From: Torreya grandis
Lineage: Eukaryota; Streptophyta; Pinopsida; Cupressales; Taxaceae
Direction: 5' to 3'
DNA: 64,000 nt
NCBI GenBank assembly: GCA_037957365.1
Contig: JARHVA010004089.1
Location: 1-64,000, forward strand
In this document: piece after piece, positions 48,594-59,199 of the stretch
Numbering within the stretch: the stretch's first letter is position 1
Layout: the number at the start of each line of letters is the position of its first letter
Translations under genes and position numbers: made by a program
The notes under the pieces: model-generated
Seen by the model: only the letters and a program-made list of their open reading frames with translations
The model's database searches: none
Told to the model about the DNA's origin: nothing

Positions 48594-48612
48594 GACCCCA
48601 CTAAGTGTGTCA
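48594..48612 (-). other. Primer-binding site of E3
   Basis: On the minus strand TGACACACTTAGTGGGGTC starts four bases after the 5' LTR end. It is a decayed form of the site seen in E4. Confidence 0.7.
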
Positions 48613-48616
48613 TAAC

Positions 48617-51074
48617 TATTGTCTCCAAATATTTCACCCTATAAGAGAGTGTTTAATCCTCTTCTATATTTGGGCAATGTCGGGACATTTTTAGGCATGT
48701 GGGTATACCTATAAAGGAAATGAGCCTTTAAATTTAAAGGGGTTAGCTCCCTGAATTTGTCTCTATAAAATAACCTCTATCTAAACCAACTTGATTGAAA
48801 GGACAAGGGTTAGAAATTGCATAAAATAAACCTATTATAATAATGGTGATGCACCAATATTATCTTCCACATGAATATCATATCTTAATGCATGATACAA
48901 AAAAATGCACATACCCTTTTCAAGCTCTAGAGATTCTAACATAAATATTTTAGTATAGAGGTGAGATGTATGAAATAAAAAAAGGAAAATGAACTAAAAG
49001 TCAAGTTGCACATTTCAAGAATAGTTAAATACTTACAACAATTCAACAAACTTGGATACACTCTACATGACTTGTTAGACTAAAAATCTTGCTCAGGTGT
49101 GAAGGATAAAGAACAGAAGGATGGAAATCATCACTTTTTATCACAATACATCACTTCTACACTTAAAAAATTATTCAAAACTTGAAAATAAAAGGACTTG
49201 TACTAATGCTTAAAGGCTAAACATGACATCAATTAAATAGGGCTTTACCATACACTACATGGTTATTTTTACACTAGCCCAAGGGTTGTATATATAATAG
49301 AGAAGAAGTGAGAGGGACAGACCTTTGGGTGCCAAAGAGAGGAATAAATATATTAGGAGTCTCCATATTCAGCTATAACCATCTTTGCTAATGATGTTCA
49401 TTTAGGCCATCCAATTGATCCATGTCACCTTCCTTGAACACTCTTGGCTTTCTCTCTCAAATATGCTTCTCAATCAAGATATTTTGATCAATGGCATCAA
49501 TATGGCTATATAATGAGTCCACCTATCTTAGGCTTGTCCTAATGCTAGCAGCTTCCCATTAGCTCATTGAGGTGTGCAATGGTTTAAGGAAGAGTTGTTT
49601 TCATTTTGTTGGCCTTGTCTTCCTCTTTTGATTGGTCATCAAAAATGACTCAGATCTTGATCTAATCAATGGTGAGATGAGCCCTCTAATCTAATTTGGT
49701 ATATGAAGAACATGAAACCTTAGATCCTTGAGCATTTTAATGAAGATCATTGATCTACCTAGGACCACTTGTTTGAAATCCAATGGCTAGTCCCTCATCC
49801 TGAAATCAATGTCCAAATAAATATCCCTCTATCGGGACCATTTCCTTTGGGTCTTTCCTTCAGGTATTCTTTCCAAATAATTTCCCATGGTCATTTTATC
49901 CAAAATAAATAACCTTTTAGGACCCTTTTGATTGGTCCATTTCTTTTTGGGCCTTTTGGAGTGTTCCTTTAGAAAGATTGTTTCAAATAAAATGTCTAAA
50001 ATAATTCTTTCAGGATTTCTGCAAGTGTCCCTTCAAAAAAAATTTGAAGGAAACTTTTGCTAAGAATAACCCTTAGGCATTCTAATTTTACCTCTCTAAA
50101 ATCCTAAACATGCCTTTCAACATTCTTGAAATGTCCCTTTGGAGAGCTCTAAAAAGGACACTTTCTCAAGAATAAACCCTTCGAGAAAGTGTGTAGGGCA
50201 CATTTCATAGAAAAGTACCCTTCAAAATTTTTACAAATGTCCCTTCAAATCTTTCCAAAGTACACTTTTGGACTTTTTGTAGGGCACTTGCATAAGGATT
50301 TTTTTTTTAGAAAGCTTGTTGTGTCTAATTCCTTTATAGTTTTGCAAATGACTCTTTCGAAGAATTATTTCAGACAAAATGTCTGCAACAATTCCTTTGG
50401 AAAAATTGTAAGGATCAATTATTTTAGAGAAATTGAAAGTACCTTTCAAAAAAATTTAAGTGACCACTTTTTCAAGAGTGTAAATTGTACCTTCATAAAC
50501 TTAAAATGTGCCCTTCGAAAAATTTGAAAACATCCCTTTGTAAGAGAAAAAGACCCTTCATAAGAAAAAATGTCTACACCAAATCCTTCAAAAAAGTTAC
50601 AAGAGAATTCTTTTATAAAAATGTAAGGGACCTTTCTTTTTAAAATCTGTAAAGTACCCTTCAAAAACCCTGTTTAGGACACTTTGCAAGAAAAAAAGAC
50701 CCTTCAACAGAATGGAAATGTACCTTTCAGAATTTTGAAAATGTCCCTTCTCAAGAGAAATGATCCTTTTTAAATCCTAAAATGGACCAATTCCTTTAAA
50801 TAACAAACCCTTCAAAAAAGTTGCAAAGGACACTTTTCCTTCAAAAATATTGAAGATGCCTTTTGAAAATCTTGTAATGGACCAATTCCTTTAGACCTTT
50901 TATTTCAGACAAAAAGTACAAAATAATTCCTTTTAGCCTTGGAAAAAAACCCAAAGCAAAGACTTTTTAAAATAAATAACACTTGGTCATTTTTCTATGG
51001 GGATAAAAAAATTAAGAATGTTGCACTTATCCAAAACAAAAGGTGTAAAACTTGGGAGTGAAAAATGGTTAGTA
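48617..51074 (-). repeat. 5' LTR of E3
   Basis: Direct copy of 38420-40944. Both ends have decayed to TA (TATTGTCTCC on the left, GGTTAGTA on the right, + strand), while the partner copy keeps TG and CA. It contains the intact palindrome CAGACAAAATGTCTG near 50369 and several decayed copies within the same short-unit zone (49850-50930). Confidence 0.92.
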
Positions 51075-51079
51075 GGACA

Positions 51080-52464
51080 ATCATAGAAAGGATGGCCTAA
51101 TGAGTGTAAAAATGAGAAATGAAGGCATTTATAGGTGTGAAATGAAATCACAAACATTTAAATACAATCCATGGATGGGGAAAACATTAAAAGTTCCAAT
51201 TTGGCCTTAAGACCTCTTTGAGCTCCCTTCATGCATGATTGCCATCCAAGACCAATTTTCTCTCACCTATTGTAACCTAAACCTATTGCATGGATATAAA
51301 TGGTTTTCATGGATGGTATTGAGGTATTATAAGGTATTTTAATTCCTATCCTAGAGTTAGAGTGCTTTGGATAATAGGAACTCATGTTTTGAGCCACTTG
51401 AACAAAGTTAGGCATGGGAAATGAGGAGTTTCAAGACACCTAGGCATATGAATGATAGTTTCCACTCAAATGTCAAATAAGAGGAGTTTATAAATGTAGG
51501 TAAGGTGTCAAATGAGAAGGTATTAATTAATTCATGGTGAATTTATGATTAATAATCCCATTTTTCACTCTTTTTATGTAAGGAAAAGCAATTTTCAAGA
51601 AGATAATCAAGGTGTCTAGCTGAGTTCTAACTCTTATGCCACTTGGAGGATGGAGAATATTCAAAAGAGAGACACACGGATTTGGAAGTCTATTTTGAAT
51701 ATTTAATAACTCCTTGTTTTTAAATTCCATGTGGACACTTGGTAATATTCTCCTTCTATGCCCTTCTCTCTCTTCCTCATTCTCTATATAAACAACCAAT
51801 TTTGGCCTTGTAAGATATCTGCATCTGGTATGGTGAAGCCCTACTAGTTTGAGTATTGATTTTACATTTGAATAAAATATTTAAAGTTAGTTTTAATTTA
51901 TCAACCTTTTTTTTATGTATGTTAATTATTTCATAGTTAAATGGAAAGTGATAGTTATCTCTCCTTATGTTCATCTCACTCTTTCATGCTTTGTGAAAGT
52001 AATATGCCTTCTAGTAGGTCACATGATATGTAGTTAGTTGTTTTTTGTGTCTTTAAGTATAAGGAAGAGTATTCGTGTCTATAATAAGACATTATATTCA
52101 TCTACCTTTATAAATACATGGCATATTACCTTCATGTTGAAACACTCATGTTAGAAGAACCTTGGGTGTTGAGATCAGTTTTGTAAATTGCTCTTTCATA
52201 GTTCAAGTTCAGGTAGTCTTGTGGAGTTAATCCTTGTGCATCAACTCTATTAGGTTAGTGTTAATATACTTCTATCCATTTTCCTTGAAACTAATTATAT
52301 TAATTTTTAGGTATAGTTGTGGCATAAGGGAGCTATCCCTTCAATCTGGAGACTCATATCCCCCATAGGTCACCCACAACTTGAGAGATGTTTCCATGTT
52401 AAATAAAATTTAAAGAAGCTAACGTAGGCCTCCTTAGGGTGAAAATTTGATTGATAACAACACA
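51080..52464 (+). repeat. E2 3' LTR, last piece with promoter and LTR end
   Basis: From 51378 on it is a direct copy of the E2 5' LTR remnant. A TATA box TATATAAA at 51785-51792 (decayed in the left copy) suggests the transcription start lies just downstream. It ends GATTGATAACAACA at 52464. The first 300 bases have no partner, because the left LTR is truncated. Confidence 0.8.
51785..51792 (+). promoter_or_regulatory. TATA box of the E2 LTR
   Basis: TATATAAA follows a CT-rich stretch (CTCTCTCTTCC) and precedes a region conserved between the two LTR copies. The equivalent place in the left copy reads CTATACAAG. Confidence 0.55.
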
Positions 52465-53787
52465 TTTGGATGATTTACAAATTCTTTATTTACTATCATG
52501 TAATGTGATATATATTACTCATTTAAAGTTTTATGAAATGTTTCATATTATATGTTAAATATAAATGCAGTTCCCATAGATGTTACTAGCATACTTATCT
52601 TAGATAAATCTATGTAAAAAATTCCAAGAGATATCATTCTCTAAGAAACTAAATTATATTGTATTTTTTACACAAGTGGAATAAGCACCTCGAGAATGAT
52701 ATCTCTCTGTATTTTACATATATTTATCTAAGATATGCATTGTTAATTTTAAAAAGTAAAAATATCATCTCACTTTTAATGGATTAATACTAATGATAAG
52801 ATAAATTGATTAATTAAAAATTACATGTAAATATAAAATTATTTCATATGAGCTTGTCATGTCAAGTTATACAGGAATATTAGTTAACAAATCCTAGTTA
52901 TCACTGTGAGGCCCATGACTATCTATAAAGAGTATCCTTGGCTTAGTTATATGAAGGCCTATCTATAATACAATATCCCTTAGACTTATAGGCATAAATT
53001 TTAATGGCACAAGGGGCCCTTTATATAAATAGGGACCTTTATCCTCCTTTCATTAGTATGAAAGTCGTAAAGGTCCCCAGCCACCTAGGTAAACATATAC
53101 AAATCATGAGGGCCCTTGGGAAAATTTTAGTGGTGAATATTCATATTTTTCTTGTTTTTTTTCAAATTATAAATTTTATATTGTTTTAATTTCGGGTTTT
53201 AAAGCACTTGTCCAAAAAATCATGTAAATTACCATTGTCTATGAAAATAATTTCTAGGCCCAATGGGGTTTCTTTTTTGGATAGACAAAAATTTGATGGT
53301 CTAAGATTTTAAAATATGTTTGGATATCCAAACATTATATGGACCCTTGGATACCATTTGATAAAAATTCATAGGGAAATTTCTATTTTTTATTTAAATT
53401 CACCATACTTGTCCTTAAAATGTACTATACACACACACACATACTTAAAATTAAGCACGAATCTTCTATCCTTGTGACTTCAAAATTATTTGAAATGTAT
53501 AAAGAAATATAATAACGCAATGATTCAACATAAAAATAAATAAAGAATTTGTAGATTTTAATCAAGAAATCTATTGCTCTAATTCAAAACACTTCTAACA
53601 TTGTAATTTATAGCATGTAGGCAAATATATTAATCCAATTCAAAATAATTACAGTATTATAATTTAGAAAAATAAAATTATAGAGTCAATTTTATAAGTA
53701 TGCATCATGATTTCACCCCATATAACATGTTTGAGATTATTTATGCACTTCTATTAATTCATATAGTTTTTGTAGATTTCATTATTT
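52465..53787. other. AT-rich stretch with an inverted repeat
   Basis: No gene. It contains the inverted repeat at 52589-52740 and a short CA run near 53430. The 61-codon frame at 53004-53189 has no domain. Confidence 0.5.
52589..52740. repeat. Imperfect inverted repeat, hairpin-forming
   Basis: The left arm (52589 to about 52645) and right arm (about 52688-52740) are reverse complements over about 53-57 bases with a few mismatches. CTTATCTTAGATAAAT pairs with ATTTATCTAAGATATG, and GAGATATCATTCTC with GAGAATGATATCTC. The loop is about 42 bases. This could be a MITE-like foldback or a small-RNA hairpin. No flanking duplication was identified. Confidence 0.8.
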
Positions 53788-54320
53788 TTTAGGCCTGTAA
53801 TGTTTTCCAAGCAATCAACATGTTTCCAGGGTTATGAACCTTTTCTAGGCCTACAATGTTTTCTTATGCCTGTAATGGTTTTCCAATCCTATGATGATTA
53901 TTTAGGGTTGTGATGATTTTCCAAGCATGTGATGATTTTCCAGGCTATATTGTGACATTTTTACAGTCCCATGATGATTTTCTAGTCACATGATTTTTTT
54001 CCAAGATTGTGATGCTTTATAGTGCTACATTGTTTCTTTGGGACTATGATGATTTTTTCAGCATGTGATGAGCTTCTAGTCCCATGATGATTTTTAAATA
54101 TTGTGATGTTTTCCCCATTTTATGATACTTTTTCCTATATTGTGATAATTTTCTAGGCCTACTATGCATTTCTAGGCTTGTGATGCATTACTAGGCTTAT
54201 GATGTTTTTCCAATCTTAGAATGTTTTTCCTAGCTTGTGATTCTTTTATATGTCTATAATGCTTTCTTAAGCTTGTAATAATTTTATAGGCTTGCAATGT
54301 TTTTCTAAAGCTACAATTTT
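53788..54320. repeat. Degenerate tandem array of about 22 bp units
   Basis: About 23 imperfect units near the form CTAGGCYTGTGATGATTTTC, spaced 20-24 bases. The best-kept units lie at 53880-53945 and 54135-54215. The core TGATG recurs throughout, while the spacer drifts. No frame and no flanking terminal repeats were seen. Confidence 0.75.
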
Positions 54321-56375
54321 GTATATATTTTGTTCCATTGATATATTTTTCTTTTTGTAGTGATTTTTCTCTCTATTACAAATCTTGGTAATAAATTTGC
54401 CATTTTTTACTAGATTATAAATATTTTCAATAGTCACCTTTTAATTTTCACCATAATCATGATTTTCATTCTCATAGGATTCACCACCATTGTGAATATC
54501 CACCTTGATATAAATTAATATTTTATGTCCACCTTGATAGAAAGTGATATATTTTGTTAGTATATCTTCAAGATTGTGAAGGGATATCGCTAAGCTTGGT
54601 ACAACACCTTGATTACACATGCACCAATGGTTTTAGGAGAGTTTTTTGGTCCATCTAATCCATAAATATATTATGTTATATAGTCTTACTCTATGAATTA
54701 GGAGAACAACATCATGAAAAATATGAAGTTAAATTTGATTATAACTATAAATATAATTGATATGGTCAATCTCAAATGCATTCAATGTCAGGCATAATGA
54801 GTAAAATATGAGGACCTCAAAAATATATTTTCACTCTATGAACTTTCAAGTGTATGAAGTGTCATATTATTGTACTTTTGGGGTGATAGAGACTCATTTG
54901 AGTGAATCTATGTCTAAGCAGGCAGACCTACACCAAGGAATCTTTTTGAATCACTTTGGGATTGATTCAAAAATTTGTTTCCATATATATCTATACGGTC
55001 ATATTTTTGGTTTCCATATATATCTATATGGTCATGACTCCACTTAATCAAGCACTAAAAACAAAGGACATGAATAATGTCTCAACTACAGAACATGTTC
55101 AAATGTTGCATAAAATAAAGGGCCAAGGGCCTAAAAAAATAGACATGTTCAAATTTTATAAATACCAAACAAAAATCTCATAGAGATGTTTAAGAAATTT
55201 GCATACAAGGGCCAAGGGCCATAAATAATATACAAGAAAATTTGTAATCTACTATGTACAAGTAATTTAATCAATAGATCACAAAACTAGAAAATAATCT
55301 ACACCATATACATCTAATGTGATCATATCCTATAAAATAGAATATTCATGTAAATAATGTAATATTGAGATATTATCAAGACATTTATAAAGAATACATA
55401 GCCTATAGTATATGAATCATAGAATGGTAACACCTATAAATATTATAACCCATTGATAAGATGCCCTCAATTTAACATGGCTCATAGGTAGAGGCAAGTC
55501 CTGCATCTTAGTCCATGTGAAATTGTATGCTTTACATAACACTCAAAAATACCATTGAAATGCATATGTGATATAAAAAGAGTGCATTATCTACCAATTG
55601 TGAGATAAATAACAGATGATAATGATGTAAAATATATGTCTAATTATTATCAGATCTTGATTTTGGATTTTTAGAATATTCTGAATGTTTTTATATTTTT
55701 GACATATTTGAGTTTTTTCTACTTTTTGAATTTTGAAATTTAGAACAAAATAAGTATGTACATGAAACCAATGGGATCGAAAGTAGAATAAAGTAAATAA
55801 AATATATATGTGGAGGAATGATTGTACATCATTTTCTCATTAAATTCACACTTTTCAAAGTATTTAACATGCATGTATGAAAAATATATCACACAAAATA
55901 AATACTTTTGCATGAATAAGTATTGTTTTGTATATTGTAACTGAGTGAAATATCAAAAAAATAAAAGTATTAAGGATCTATGTGCTCAATTTATGATTTG
56001 GTTGTGAAAAATGCTATACAACATAATTGACTGGCTTAGGATAGTAATAGTTGTCATTTCTAATTATTATTGTAAAATATTTTCTTTGATAAAAAATTTA
56101 ATTTTATCATTTCAGACTATGAAAAATACAAGGGTAATGGCAAATGATGGTATTATAAATCATTGTGTTGGATTTTTTAGATCTAGAAATTGAAAAATAA
56201 GAGGCAAGAGGACAAAAATTTAGTAAGATCCAAGGGATAGAAGAATTTAATTGAATTAATTACATATTAAAGAAGTACAGGAATAACAAGATGAAATAAT
56301 CAAGAATCTATGTAAATCATATTTTTTTATTTTGTGATCATTTGAGCTATACTAAATATAATATCTATTCAATTA
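54321..56375. other. AT-rich stretch without recognised gene
   Basis: Only short chance frames. A 33-bp direct repeat lies at 54977-55037. No transposon ends were identified. It may include the 3' untranslated part of E5. Confidence 0.5.
54977..55037. repeat. 33-bp direct repeat, about 1.8 copies
   Basis: TTTCCATATATATCTATACG and TTTCCATATATATCTATATG start exactly 33 bases apart, each followed by GTCAT. A local duplication. Confidence 0.8.
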
Positions 56376-57500
56376 CATGATGTTTATAGTGGTTTTCAAA
56401 GGTTTTCCTTCTTGTGTAGCTAAATTATAACCCTTTGTACCAATTTTTATATAATAAAAAATGGACCCAACCAATTGGGTTTGAATTTGCATTTATTTTC
56501 CTTACTTTTATGTCTTTTTCTTATTTTATTTCAACACTAGATCCCCCACTTGAAACTCTTGATTACAAACCTTGTTTCTATATGTGCACTTAATACAATA
56601 TTGATATACTTTGAGGTGTTTAGTAGCTTGAATACACTTGTCCTCAAGCATTTATAATTCATGTAACCACTTTTCACAATATTTGTTATCTTTGATTACA
56701 GCTTTAAGGGAGAGTTGTAAGGAAGGAATTTCCAGCTCAAGTGGTAATATAGCTTCTGTACCATAAAAATATTATATGGTGTAGCTTTTATAAGTGTATG
56801 TAAACTTGTATGATATTACTAAAGTGCATAAATAATCTGATTATTTTAATCTATTCCATGATTTGTAATATTTTGCTCAAAATATTAACAAGAGGTTTAT
56901 TTCTAGTTTCTGCTTGACCATTACCCTATGGATAATATGGTGTAGAAAATGTGTGACGAATTTTGCATTTTGCACAAAATTTATAACTATTTTATTTTTT
57001 AAGGATGACCCATTATCTATAACAATATCTAATGGGAATCTACACCTTAAACTAATGTGTCATTAATAATTGATAGATATATTCACCAATAGTAAACTAT
57101 AAATGTATGGCCTCAACCCATTTTTTGAAGTATTTTGTAGTGATAATGATGAAATTATGATCATTTGATGATTTTTTATTTATTTTTATGATTAAATCAA
57201 ATCTCTAGAGAGAAAATGGTTAAGGTGAAACAATGGGTTGTAAATCATATGATGGAGCATGATTAAGGTTTTTATGCTTTTGACATTATGGACAAATTTT
57301 TGCATATTCATGACATTCATATCCCATTGTAGGCCAATAGTAACCTTTTTCATAATAATTTATGAGACATATATTTACCACTAAAATGACCATGACATTC
57401 ACTATCATGTACTTCAAGTATTGCTTCTTTAGATTCTTCATGACTCAAGCATAGAAGTAGTTTCCCATCAAGTGATCTTTTAAATGAAGACCCTCCAACA
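56376..57500 (-). pseudogene. E5 integrase
   Basis: The zinc-binding part reads EVHDSECHGHFSG (near 57410) and YECHEYAKIC followed by CQKH (near 57320-57280). The core reads DHNFIITTKYFKKWVEAIHL (near 57160-57100). The second Asp lies in IVIDNGSSL (near 57010) and the Glu in PQGNGQAETRNK (near 56920), both kept, unlike in E4. The C-terminal end reads KFKPNWLGPFF (near 56480) and closes with TTINIM near 56380. Stops and frame changes throughout. Confidence 0.85.
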
Positions 57501-57582
57501 TGAATTTAGTGTGTAGCCTAGCATTGTAATTTCTATTTTTCATTGTGTCTATCATTCTCTGGTATTATTATTTTGTATAAAA

Positions 57583-57585
<3 letters not shown>

Positions 57586-57616
<31 letters not shown>
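57586..57616. repeat. AT microsatellite
   Basis: About 15 consecutive TA units, between the E5 extra RNase H and integrase. Confidence 0.95.
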
Positions 57617-57618
<2 letters not shown>

Positions 57619-57739
57619 ATGTACCATTATAAATTAACTACCCTACCAGTAATTGTTAATACTTATAAAACTTCAACCTGTGTTGTAGATATTGATGACT
57701 ATTGTAACTATTATATAGTAAAAGTAGCATGATCATCAT

Positions 57740-58185
57740 TGATATTAATAGGGATCAATGAATCTGCACTATCCATGGAATCTACATGTTGATTATCTTT
57801 TTGAGGAATGTTTTATATGAGAAAGTAATCAAAATGTGTCATAAATTATTGTACCTTTATTTTATGGAATTAGCCTTTCATATTTTGTTTGGTATATGTT
57901 TGATACTTGATTAACCACTAATTAATAATTTACATATACCCTCAATGATGTTATATATAGATTACGTATTGTATATAAACCCAATAGTAATACTTCATAT
58001 TATGTTATGTTATTTATGCAAGACAACCCTAAACGATATGTAAATGACATAGGTTGGCCTTGAGGTGTAATAAAAACAATACTATCACCAACACCTATCT
58101 CATATTTGGATCCATAAAAATCCTTGGTCCAATTATCATCATTAATATGATATGAAGTGAAATTATCTTTAAAATCATCATTAAC
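57740..58185 (-). pseudogene. E5 extra RNase H
   Basis: Lies between RNase H and integrase as in E4. It reads NWTKDFYGSKYEIGVGDSIV (near 58135-58075), where the catalytic Asp of the FDGS motif is Tyr (codon 58114-58116, TAT). CINNIT then a stop and YEVLLLGL (near 58010-57970) carries the Glu. The rest is badly decayed. Confidence 0.75.
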
Positions 58186-58249
58186 TAGTAATGTATCTGT
58201 TAATGGAGTTGCTGCTAGTTGGTCTGCAAGAAGTTGTCATTTCAATGAT

Positions 58250-58700
58250 TTTTGTCAAATGAATTTTTAATTAAATTTGTTGAGTAACATCACCCATTTA
58301 GAAATACATCCTAAAAAAATGTGATTTAAATTATATAAATTTGAGGGGATCCACTTTTGTGATGACTTGTGTCCCATTTTTAGGATATAATGTCATTACT
58401 TTTATGTAGCAAAAACTAATGAAAGACAATTTTTCCATAGTATTGTGGTTTTTTCTTGGTCAACCAAGGTGTGACTGACATAATATATTGCACTTTCTAT
58501 ATAATCGTCAGCATATTGTGACAATAAAGCCTCTAAAGCATGATCTATAGTAGAGATGTATAATAATAAAGTCTTATCATGAATAGTCAGCATGTGAATA
58601 GGTAATTTTAGTAAATATTTAATGATAGCATCAAAACATTGTTGAAAATTTTCACCCATTCAAACTTTATGCCCTTTTTTAATAATCATGTAAAAGGTTG
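58250..58700 (-). pseudogene. E5 RNase H, retroviral type
   Basis: The open piece at 58659-58402 reads FQQCFDAIIKYLLKLPIHM, then LLLYISTIDHALEALLSQY and ESAIYYVSHTLVDQEK, the RNase H-like domain of Ty3/gypsy pol. The end is marked by KWVMLLNKFN and ADQLAATPLTD (near 58280-58220). Confidence 0.85.
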
Positions 58701-59194
58701 TGTTTTATCTAAAAGTTGAAATAGAAAACATATAATTGCCTATATTTTTCCTTTTAAAGATTGTAATTTCTTTAACCCTTTTGGTGGAGAAATGTCTAAA
58801 ATAACTTTTACCTTTTTTAGATCCAACTCAATGCCTCATTGAGATATAATATATCCTAATAGATTTCCAAAAGTGACACTAAAGACACACTTATGTGGAT
58901 TTAAGCGTATATTATATTTACATAGGCACTCAAATATTTGTCATAAATTAATGGCATGATTTTATTAATATTTAAATTTATCCAATAAATCATCTACATA
59001 GTGTTACACTATATTTTGTATGTAATCATGGAAAATGTGTGTTATAACACACTAATAAGTAGCTCCAAATCCAAAAGGCATGATTGTATAAAAAAATGTT
59101 CTCAAGGTGTAATAAATACAATTTTTTCTTGGTATTTGGGATTAATTTTTATTTTATTATATTCATAAAATCCATCCATGAATGATAACATCTC
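58701..59194 (-). pseudogene. E5 reverse transcriptase, C-terminal part
   Basis: Begins at EMLSFMDGFYEYNKIKINP (near 59192-59136) directly at the solo LTR, and continues with the palm motif TIMPFGFGATYQ (near 59085-59050) and the catalytic YVDD at 58989-59000. Together with 60207-60440 it forms one RT domain. Confidence 0.82.
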
Positions 59195-59199
59195 ATATC
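59195..59199. repeat. Target-site duplication of the solo LTR (ATATC)
   Basis: ATATC here and at 60202-60206, directly outside the solo LTR. The match extends by one T. Removing the LTR and one copy rejoins the E5 RT reading. Confidence 0.88.

Larger units (their letters stand above)
38420..51074 (-). mobile_element. E3: Ty3/gypsy element with RNase H before RT
   Basis: A 12.7-kb minus-strand element with LTRs at 48617-51074 (5') and 38420-40944 (3'), flanked by GGACA. Domain order in the sense direction is gag, protease, an extra RNase H, RT, RNase H, integrase. The extra RNase H sits before RT, unlike E4 and E5 where it follows RNase H. Gag is interrupted by a 1.4-kb insertion (about 46728-48112). 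Gag and protease are close relatives of those of E2. Stops in every domain show it is dead. It is nested in the E2 3' LTR. Confidence 0.92.
14668..52464 (+). mobile_element. E2: gag-protease LTR element split by nested insertions
   Basis: The left LTR remnant (14668-15745) is a direct copy of 51378-52464. A primer-binding site, gag and protease follow it on the + strand. At 19350 an LTR start (TGACCAAATTTTGACC) appears that resembles the E1 LTR start, and the 30 bases before it also match E1. Removing E4 (duplication ATATC) and E3 (duplication GGACA) joins 19350-19638, 36177-38419 and 51080-52464 into one LTR of about 3.9 kb. That LTR ends ATAACAACA, like the E1 LTR end. The internal region is only about 3.6 kb and lacks RT and INT. 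Only the last 1.1 kb of the LTR can be checked against the left copy, so the full LTR model rests on the duplication logic. Confidence 0.75.

Noticed and set aside
50189..50664. Frames of 72-112 codons inside the E3 LTR on both strands
   Set aside because: They follow the short degenerate units of the LTR and have no domain.
53431..53442. CA dinucleotide run
   Set aside because: Too short to be informative.
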